From a virus, in the IMG/VR virus record IMGVR_UViG_3300009702_000065, positions 1-28,459 of that record: 28,459 bases of DNA; one strand, written 5' to 3'. Numbering within the stretch: the stretch's first letter is position 1; each line of letters opens with the position of its first letter. The translations under genes were made by a program, and so were the position numbers. Shown here in pieces: positions 24,064 through 28,459 of this stretch. The notes below the pieces were generated by a model, which was not told the origin of the DNA, did no database searches, and worked only from the letters and a program-made list of their open reading frames with translations.

Positions 24064-24869
24064 GCGGCTAATTTAAGATAATCAACAATATCTTGATGGC
24101 CGAATTCTGCAGCCCAATGCAGGGCTAAATCATCTTTAGCATGAATATTGGCACCGTTTTTTACAAGAACCTTAATGACATCTAGATGGTCATTTGCTGC
24201 CGCCAAACGTAGTGCATAATCATTATGAGCATGGATATTGGCTCCGTTTTCGACAAGAAATTTAGCAACCCTTAGATGGCCATTTTGTGCAGCCCATTGC
24301 AGCGCACCATCATCATCAGCATGGATATCGGCTCTATTTTTGATGAGAATTTTAACGATATTTAGACGGCCATTGTGTGCAGCCCAACACAAAGCATAAT
24401 CACCACCAGCGTGGATATCAGCGCCGTTTTCAACAAGGACTACAACGACCTCTAGATGGCCATATTTTGCAGCCACGCGCAGAGCTAAATCATCACAAGC
24501 ATGGATATCGGCTCCGTTTTCAACAAGGACTTTAACGACTTTTAGACGGCCATATCTTGCAGCCAATTGCAAAGCTAAATCATTGACAGCGTGGATATCA
24601 GCGCCGTTTTCAACAAGGACTACAACGACATCTAGATGGCCATATTTTGCAGCCACGCACAGAGCTAAATCATCACAAGCATGGATATCAGCTCCATTTT
24701 CGATAAGGAGTTTAAGGACATTTAGGCGGCCATATCTTGCAGCCAATTGCAAAGCTAAATCATTGACAGCATGGATATCAGCTCCCTGTCTAATAGCCTC
24801 TTTGACGGCAGACAGTTGGCCAAATTCAGAGAATTTAATTAGTATATCGTTTAGTTCAGTTTGAGTCAT
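24060..24869 (-). CDS. Ankyrin-repeat protein, seven full 30-residue repeats
   Basis: The 269 residues divide exactly into a 32-residue cap (TELNDILIKFSEFGQLSAV, then KEAIRQGADI), seven 30-residue repeats and a 27-residue C-cap ending KLAA. Repeats 1-2 and 3-4 are near copies (HAVNDLALQLAARYGRL, then HACDDLAL with AAKYGHL), from a 180-bp tandem duplication. It has no signal peptide, so it is cytoplasmic unless secreted by another route. Its start ATAGGATAAAACTATGAC is shared with the ankyrin gene at 27966. Here, however, the TAG is the stop codon of the preceding coiled-coil gene, so this copy is joined to the ClpP-like operon rather than having its own promoter. Binding partner unknown. Confidence 0.9.
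   Translation of the reverse strand: MTQTELNDILIKFSEFGQLSAVKEAIRQGADIHAVNDLALQLAARYGRLNVLKLLIENGADIHACDDLALCVAAKYGHLDVVVVLVENGADIHAVNDLALQLAARYGRLKVVKVLVENGADIHACDDLALRVAAKYGHLEVVVVLVENGADIHAGGDYALCWAAHNGRLNIVKILIKNRADIHADDDGALQWAAQNGHLRVAKFLVENGANIHAHNDYALRLAAANDHLDVIKVLVKNGANIHAKDDLALHWAAEFGHQDIVDYLKLAA
24421..24780 (-). repeat. 180-bp tandem duplication inside ankyrin gene
   Basis: 24421-24600 and 24601-24780 align without gaps, with 11 differences that I counted by eye. Each unit encodes two 30-residue ankyrin repeats, so the duplication keeps frame and repeat phase. Confidence 0.9.
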
Positions 24870-24878
24870 AGTTTTATC

Positions 24879-25106
24879 CTATTGTTTACCAAACATTTTT
24901 TGAAAAAACGACTCTTTCTTTGGTTGATCTAGCAAATCTTCAGCTAAACTATCTACATAATCCGCTAGTAAGTCTAACTGAGCCTGTAGCTTGTTGACTT
25001 CAGAATACAATTCTTGTCTTAATTTATCTATATGTTTAACTAAAACATCTTCTTGAGGCTTAGTAAAGATCGTTTTCTTTTTTGTTGATTGGTTTGGGGT
25101 TGACAT
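24879..25106 (-). CDS. Small coiled-coil protein downstream of ClpP-like gene
   Basis: The start chosen is ATG 25106 (MSTPNQSTKK), two bases after the TAA of the ClpP-like gene; an in-frame ATG nine codons upstream lies within that gene. The 75-residue product has a charged N-terminus, a heptad-like helix (VKHIDKLRQELYSEVNKLQ, AQLDLLADYVDSL) and a basic-aromatic end (ESFFQKMFGKQ). The tight link to the protease gene suggests a partner or regulator, for instance an adaptor, but there is no known motif. Its TAG is embedded in the leader sequence of the following ankyrin gene. Confidence 0.65.
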   Translation of the reverse strand: MSTPNQSTKKKTIFTKPQEDVLVKHIDKLRQELYSEVNKLQAQLDLLADYVDSLAEDLLDQPKKESFFQKMFGKQ

Positions 25107-25108
25107 AT

Positions 25109-25690
25109 TTATTTGTTTACAACAACATCCCATCCATAAAATGGAACCATTTTTATACTACATATTTCATCAATTATATTAAGTTTTTTAGCTTGATTGG
25201 CACTTAAATATATTTCATGCCCGATAACTTTTTCTTTAATGAGCCTTCTAATATCAGAAGCCCCCTTCAATCCCATAGATTTAGCCAAAATATGCATCCA
25301 TTTTTTATTTATTGCACGTAAATATTTTACATTATTTTCTATATCTTTTATGTCTCCAAACGCTGCCGCTTGAATTTCATGAATCATAATATCTGCTTGT
25401 GGAGAGGCATATCTATAACCCGGAGTACCTGCAGAAGCCAATAAAATAGCACCTGCACTCATCGCCTTAGATGATGTATAGGTAACTACAACTCTATTTA
25501 GATTTTTAATTCTATCATAAAGAGTAGCTAGACCGTGTACTGCACCACCATAAGAATCGATATGAACCACAATAGGCTGACTGGCCGGGTAATCCGATTC
25601 TATTTTATCTATTTGTTTTAAAGTGTCTCTTACAGCCTCTTCCTTAAAAGAATTAATCCATATTAAGGGTTTGTGATTTTCTACCGACAT
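25109..25690 (-). CDS. ClpP-like serine protease
   Basis: The start chosen is ATG 25690 after AAAGGAATTCTT, a good ribosome binding site; the frame is open ten codons further up. ClpP/crotonase-fold features: IVVHIDSYGGAVHGLATLYD (oxyanion glycines near residue 48), AMSAGAILLASAGTPGYR with Ser78 as probable nucleophile, and ADIMIHEI with His104. The third catalytic position, Asp in ClpP before FLSA, aligns with Glu159 in HEIYLSANQAKKLNIIDE. Length of 193 residues is typical. It lies away from the structural genes, so a role in head maturation is not evident; it may replace or modify host Clp proteolysis. No ATPase partner gene is seen in the window. Confidence 0.88.
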   Translation of the reverse strand: MSVENHKPLIWINSFKEEAVRDTLKQIDKIESDYPASQPIVVHIDSYGGAVHGLATLYDRIKNLNRVVVTYTSSKAMSAGAILLASAGTPGYRYASPQADIMIHEIQAAAFGDIKDIENNVKYLRAINKKWMHILAKSMGLKGASDIRRLIKEKVIGHEIYLSANQAKKLNIIDEICSIKMVPFYGWDVVVNK

Positions 25691-25700
25691 AAGAATTCCT

Positions 25701-25898
25701 TTATTTGTTGAAGCCTTCATTCCTTAGCTTTATGTATTGATTTAATAAGCAACTACTATTTTTTATATTTTTAAAAACATTAGGATGTATAATTTTTAAT
25801 TTTAACAAAAAGCTTACAGGAGAACTATACGTTAAAGAATTTAAATATTTTTCTAAATGTATTTCTTTTGCTTTAATCCAGTTTTTATTGGTAACTAT
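25701..25898 (-). pseudogene. Open frame without a start codon, possible gene remnant
   Basis: From 25898 a frame of about 65 codons (VTNKNWIKAKEIHLEKYLN, then SPVSFLLKLKIIHPNVF) stays open to TAA at 25701. A strong AAAGGAG stands just upstream, but the in-frame codons after it are ATA GTT, with no ATG, GTG or TTG nearby. A second frame just upstream (QQNWKEYQNYIDRVIKGDA, then TAG) overlaps the same binding site. The two may be parts of one gene broken by a one-base change, or a gene starting at AUA. The gap between 25690 and 25971 holds nothing else that I can identify. Confidence 0.3.
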
Positions 25899-25970
25899 GC
25901 ATCTCCTTTGATTACTCTATCAATATAATTTTGATATTCTTTCCAGTTTTGTTGATAATGTTAAGCCTCA

Positions 25971-26363
25971 TTATGGTTTCAAAATGTCTTCTCTTTTAAT
26001 AGAACATTTTAAACAATCATAATATTGATTATAGATACTGTCTGTAATAGTCCACTCATTTTTACATTTAGGACAATATTTGTTGGTATCTATATCCGAT
26101 GTTTTTTTATCTAGGGACTTCTCAAGGGTTATATTATTTATAGGCGTAGCAGAACGAATTGCTTTATGAATAATATTGTTAATACGCAATGTATGTTCGT
26201 GCACTTGCATAGTGGGCGGAATGAGATTTTTATTATCAAATTCAATCGTATACATATAAGTATTCGGGTTCCCTCTTAAAATAACAGCGGTAAACTCTTT
26301 TATACCGTTATATGTAGAACTTTTATTTGTATAAATAATCTTATCACCTGGAATAAATTGCAT
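25971..26363 (-). CDS. Zinc-ribbon protein with N-terminal beta domain
   Basis: The start chosen is ATG 26363 (MQFIPGDKIIYTN), which follows GGAGCCAAT; an open frame extends six codons further. The N-terminal ~65 residues are a small beta-barrel-like segment (FIPGDKIIYTN, FTAVILRGNP, YTIEFDNKNLI), as in translation or Tudor-like folds. The C-terminal ~35 residues carry CPKCKNEW and DCLKCSIKRED, a four-Cys zinc ribbon. Nucleic-acid or protein binding is likely; the role is not known. It ends with TAA just before the broken frame described at 25701. Confidence 0.75.
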   Translation of the reverse strand: MQFIPGDKIIYTNKSSTYNGIKEFTAVILRGNPNTYMYTIEFDNKNLIPPTMQVHEHTLRINNIIHKAIRSATPINNITLEKSLDKKTSDIDTNKYCPKCKNEWTITDSIYNQYYDCLKCSIKREDILKP

Positions 26364-26513
26364 ATTGGCTCCGTTTTTCACTAAAAAATGAGGGTATCTG
26401 CATATTTTTTACAGCCTACCATAGGGTATAACCACGATCGGCACGAATGTCGGCCTTCTATTATCCCTAGTGTAGACTTTAAAATCTATATTTAAAGGTC
26501 AAACCTTAAGGTT

Positions 26514-26547
26514 TTTTAAAAATATAAGGGGCCGAAGCCCCTTATAT
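26514..26547 (-). terminator. Rho-independent terminator with UUCG loop
   Basis: On the minus strand an 11-bp stem (26537-26547 with 26522-26532; core AAGGGGC / GCCCCTT) closes a TTCG tetraloop and is followed by TATTTTT. It starts three bases after the stop of the helix-turn-helix gene. Confidence 0.9.
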
Positions 26548-26550
26548 AAT

Positions 26551-26736
26551 TCACTCAAGCGATAGAGGTACCCCTAGACGTTCTGCCTTGCTTCGTACCG
26601 ACTTTACAGTACGTCCTAGCCTACCTGCCATAGCAGAGGCACTCATCTCTCCAGCATTGCGTAGAATAAAATTAACAGCCCTTTCACTAAAGGGCTTGCC
26701 TGCATTACGGGGGGGCGTGTTTCTAGTAGTTGCCAT
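26551..26736 (-). CDS. Small helix-turn-helix DNA-binding protein
   Basis: The ATG follows AAGGAGCAATAAAT, a very good binding site. The 61-residue product (RNAGKPFSERAVNFILRNAG, EMSASAMAGRLGRTVKSV, RSKAERLGV) has the pattern of a Myb/SANT-like or homeodomain-like trihelical fold, with GRTVKSVRSKA as recognition helix. Similar small proteins occur in many phages and probably act as repressors or activators. Its coding sequence is visibly richer in G and C than its neighbours, and it has its own promoter (26773-26800) and terminator (26522-26547), the layout of a moron: an independently acquired unit. Confidence 0.85.
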   Translation of the reverse strand: MATTRNTPPRNAGKPFSERAVNFILRNAGEMSASAMAGRLGRTVKSVRSKAERLGVPLSLE

Positions 26737-26772
26737 ATTTATTGCTCCTTATTTTGTTTAATTTACCCTATT

Positions 26773-26800
26773 AATATACCATAGTTACCACGACATGCAA
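26773..26800 (-). promoter_or_regulatory. Promoter for helix-turn-helix gene
   Basis: TTGCAT (26795-26800) and TATATT (26773-26778) are 16 bases apart on the minus strand, and TGG precedes the -10 box. The leader to the ATG is about 30 bases. Confidence 0.6.
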
Positions 26801-26843
26801 TCATTTTTTTAAATAGTCTATCTGTTATCAGAAAGATTTGACC

Positions 26844-27173
26844 TTAAAAATTCCAATTAAAATAGACCGACTGTATATTTCTATTTAAATTTACAGATAG
26901 CGAGGGTCTTAATCCGTTATTTTTTAAAATCTTATAATTAAAGTTTTTATTCTGTATGCTGTTAACTATAACACCACTAATAAATAAAAAATTCTTACTG
27001 AAGCCGTTTAAAAGTATTTTTTTACTATTATTTTTAATATAATTATCGGTTTTATCTAAAAAATCTTTTGATTTTAGTTGTATACTCGTAGCTTCTAGTG
27101 TTTTCTTACACATGTTTTTGTTTATATTAGACAAATAAAAACATGCATGACTTATCAACAATACGTTAAGCAT
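26844..27173 (-). CDS. Exported hypothetical protein, last gene of PagL-like operon
   Basis: The ATG overlaps the TAA of the PagL-like gene (TAATG). The N-terminus (MLNVLLISHACFYLSN) is a weak signal-like segment, followed by a Lys-rich helical part (CKKTLEATSIQLKSKDFLD). The end (LRPSLSVNLNRNIQSVYFNWNF) alternates polar and hydrophobic residues and finishes in Phe, as outer-membrane strands do. It may be an envelope protein working with the PagL-like enzyme. No family is recognised. Confidence 0.6.
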   Translation of the reverse strand: MLNVLLISHACFYLSNINKNMCKKTLEATSIQLKSKDFLDKTDNYIKNNSKKILLNGFSKNFLFISGVIVNSIQNKNFNYKILKNNGLRPSLSVNLNRNIQSVYFNWNF

Positions 27174-27625
27174 TAAAAATCTAAATAATATTCCATTAAA
27201 ATAAAATTGCGTCCCTTATTAGGGCTGCTTAATCCAGCATTACTGTAATGTCTCATAGAGATTCCTATATTTTTATAGCCTAGAGATATTTCTTCTGTAA
27301 ATTCAAAAGCGCTCGAAAGATATTGATCTACTCCAGTAACAATAGAACCTCCCATTTGACCCTCTACCCAATAGCTAGAAATCCGTTTTCTTAATCCTAA
27401 CGAATATTGTTCATAATAAGAATTTTTTGAATTCTTCTTATTGTCTACCCAGTAACCCACTTCAGCATTTTGAAAAAAGAACGGAGTAGTATAGTGTCGA
27501 TAAGATAAAGAATAAACTGCTACATTTTTATTAGATTGAAATATCCCCGAACCTAATTTAACTGCAACATTTGCCTTAACGGGTAAGGAACCTAATAATA
27601 ACATTAAGTAAAAAAAAATTTTCAC
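27173..27625 (-). CDS. pagL: PagL-like lipid A 3-O-deacylase (outer-membrane beta-barrel)
   Basis: The 150-residue protein has a clear signal peptide (MKIFFYLMLLLGSLPVKANV) and alternating beta strands ending in YYLDF, typical of an outer-membrane barrel. RHYSNAGLSSPNKG matches the PagL active-site segment: H126 and S128 in an H-x-S-N-A-G context. The position of the catalytic Glu of Pseudomonas PagL is Asn140 here, as I recall also for many relatives annotated acyloxyacyl hydrolase; Glu145 is the nearest acid, so activity is uncertain. A working enzyme would trim the 3-O acyl chain of lipid A, changing the cell surface and perhaps blocking further adsorption. The start is GTG 27625, overlapping the upstream TAG (TAGTG), after GGGATAAA. 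Confidence 0.8.
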   Translation of the reverse strand: MKIFFYLMLLLGSLPVKANVAVKLGSGIFQSNKNVAVYSLSYRHYTTPFFFQNAEVGYWVDNKKNSKNSYYEQYSLGLRKRISSYWVEGQMGGSIVTGVDQYLSSAFEFTEEISLGYKNIGISMRHYSNAGLSSPNKGRNFILMEYYLDF

Positions 27626-27846
27626 TATTCTTTATCCCATACATTTTTAAACGTATCATAGTCGTAACTGACATGCATACCTGCGACAGAAGCACCCTTA
27701 ATAATAGTGTCTATTTTAGTTTTAGGAGGAAGCATACCCTGCCCTTCAAGAAAAACAATGAATTCTTTTATTGTCGTATCGCACATATGTATGGAGTTGT
27801 TGTAAAAATATTTTTTTATTCTACTTACCATTTCGCTTTTTTTCAT
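27625..27846 (-). CDS. Small hypothetical protein, first gene of PagL-like operon
   Basis: This 73-residue cytoplasmic protein starts at ATG 27846 after AAAAGGCT, a fair binding site. It has a basic helix (MVSRIKKYFYNN), a segment TTIKEFIVFLEGQGMLPP, and a C-terminal part with AGMHVSYDYD. The EGQGMLPP style of ending helix recalls small phage proteins that I cannot name. Its TAG overlaps the next GTG start. It is transcribed from the orphan ankyrin-type promoter at 27941-27969 and/or a TATAAT at 27886-27891. Confidence 0.65.
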   Translation of the reverse strand: MKKSEMVSRIKKYFYNNSIHMCDTTIKEFIVFLEGQGMLPPKTKIDTIIKGASVAGMHVSYDYDTFKNVWDKE

Positions 27847-27940
27847 ATTAATTTAGCCTTTTGAATAATTAATAATATTTAAATAATTATACCGCAAAGC
27901 AGATAATTAAGCTATATTTTTTATCTCACTACTTAGATAC

Positions 27941-27969
27941 AGTTTAGCAAAATTTTAATGCAATGTCAA
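27941..27969 (-). promoter_or_regulatory. Ankyrin-type promoter now leading into the PagL-like operon
   Basis: TTGACA (27964-27969) and TAAACT (27941-27946) are 17 bases apart. The spacer AAAATTTTGC and following TGTAT are shared with the promoter at 28259. The next 25 bases contain GTGAGATAAAA, as before the ankyrin gene at 24010, but no ankyrin start follows. A second -10-like TATAAT at 27886-27891 lies closer to the operon. Confidence 0.7.
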
Positions 27970-28235
27970 GCGGCTAATTTAAGATAATTAACAATATCTT
28001 GATGGCCATATCTTGCAGCCCAACGCAAAGCTAAATCATCACAAGCATGGATATCAGCCCCGTTTTTGAGAAGGAATTTAACGATATCTAGATGGCCATA
28101 TTCTGCAGCCCAACACAGAGCTAAATCATCTTTGGCATGGACATTAGCTCCCTGTCTAATGGCCTCTTTGACAACAGATAACTGACCAAATTGAGAGAAT
28201 TTAAGTAGTATATTATTTAGCTCAATTGGAGTCAT
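27966..28235 (-). CDS. Minimal ankyrin-repeat protein, one full 30-residue repeat
   Basis: The 89 residues divide exactly into the family's 32-residue cap (PIELNNILLKFSQFGQLSVV), one 30-residue repeat and the 27-residue C-cap ending KLAA. It is a contracted or primitive member of the same family as the genes at 23291, 24060 and 28284. ATG follows ATAGGATAAAACT with AGGA as binding site. Its own promoter is at 28259-28287. So few repeats may still fold because both caps are intact; it may otherwise serve as a donor for recombination. Confidence 0.85.
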   Translation of the reverse strand: MTPIELNNILLKFSQFGQLSVVKEAIRQGANVHAKDDLALCWAAEYGHLDIVKFLLKNGADIHACDDLALRWAARYGHQDIVNYLKLAA

Positions 28236-28258
28236 AGTTTTATCCTATCGTTCAATAC

Positions 28259-28287
28259 AGTCTAGCAAAATTTTAATATATTGTCAA
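28259..28287 (-). promoter_or_regulatory. Promoter for the minimal ankyrin gene, nested in upstream ankyrin stop
   Basis: TTGACA (28282-28287) and TAGACT (28259-28264) are 17 bases apart. The -35 box includes the TGA that ends the ankyrin gene running in from the right edge. Confidence 0.72.
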
Positions 28288-28459
28288 GCGGCTGATTTAA
28301 GATAATTGACGACCTTTGGATGGCCATTTTGTGCAGCCCAACGCAAAGCCTCATCATTCTTGGCGTGGACATTAGCGCCGTTTTTGATGAGGACTTTAAC
28401 GACATCTAGGCGACCATATTCTGCAGCCCAACGCAGCGCTAAATCATCTTTGGCATGGA
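28284..28459 (-). CDS. Ankyrin-repeat protein, C-terminal end (runs off right edge)
   Basis: Only the last 57 or so residues are in the window: HAKDDLALRWAAEYGRLDVV with KVLIKNGANV, then the 27-residue C-cap (HAKNDEALRWAAQNGHPKVV, ending KSAA). It belongs to the same 30-residue ankyrin family, so the array continues to the right. The KSAA ending groups it with the protein at 23291 rather than with those ending KLAA. Confidence 0.85.
   Translation of the reverse strand, partial: HAKDDLALRWAAEYGRLDVVKVLIKNGANVHAKNDEALRWAAQNGHPKVVNYLKSAA

Noticed and set aside
24583-24864. Plus-strand frame of 93 codons across ankyrin repeats
   Set aside because: It is antisense to the ankyrin gene and its repeated WISAPFS segments are only the reverse complement of the repeats.
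26430-26480. Inverted repeat or operator around GGCACGAATGTCGGC
   Set aside because: The two halves are direct rather than inverted similarities and do not form a convincing stem; no regulatory assignment can be supported.

Overview
The window looks like part of a large, AT-rich, contractile-tailed bacteriophage (myovirus) genome. The leftmost ~16 kb is a head-to-tail run of minus-strand virion genes: a gp25/LysM-type baseplate protein, a giant baseplate J-like protein, further baseplate/tail proteins, and fibre or tip proteins with kelch-like repeats. A Gram-negative host is suggested by a PagL-like outer-membrane lipid A deacylase and two probable lipoproteins. Promoters of sigma-70 type (TTGACA-N17-TATAAT-like) suggest that the host RNA polymerase reads the accessory genes. 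The exact host and phage lineage cannot be read from this window.

Layout. 1-5850: tail-tip/fibre region. It holds two kelch-like repeat proteins (one cut by the window edge), a fibre-like protein split by a single in-frame TAG, and a small tail-tube-like protein. 5860-16173: three large baseplate proteins that share beta-sheet modules. 16270-17823: a short plus-strand cluster of five small genes, including a zinc-ribbon protein and an HExxH metalloprotease lipoprotein. 17806-19179: one more minus-strand structural protein. 19206-23258: a minus-strand nucleotide and RNA metabolism block, in transcription order tRNA-Ile(UAU), small zinc-finger protein, polynucleotide kinase/phosphatase, lipoprotein, T4 Rnl1-type RNA ligase, CYTH protein, DUF5664 (dATP/dGTP diphosphohydrolase-like) protein and dUTPase. 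23291-28459: an accessory region with four ankyrin-repeat genes of one family, a ClpP-like protease with a small coiled-coil partner, a zinc-ribbon protein, a self-contained helix-turn-helix gene with its own promoter and terminator, and a three-gene operon that includes the PagL-like protein.

How the parts fit. The kinase/phosphatase and ligase make the T4-type tRNA repair pair, and the tRNA sits at the head of the same apparent transcription unit; together they suggest resistance to host tRNA-cleaving defences and support for AUA-rich translation. The ankyrin genes are built strictly from 30-residue units, with lengths of 59+30n residues. Each ends in the same GCTTGACA, so its TGA stop codon lies inside the -35 box of a promoter for the next gene (another ankyrin gene, the tRNA unit, or the PagL operon). 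This ankyrin/promoter architecture, the kelch repeats that vary only at fixed positions, and the amber codon at a probable Trp position in the fibre protein are the least ordinary features.
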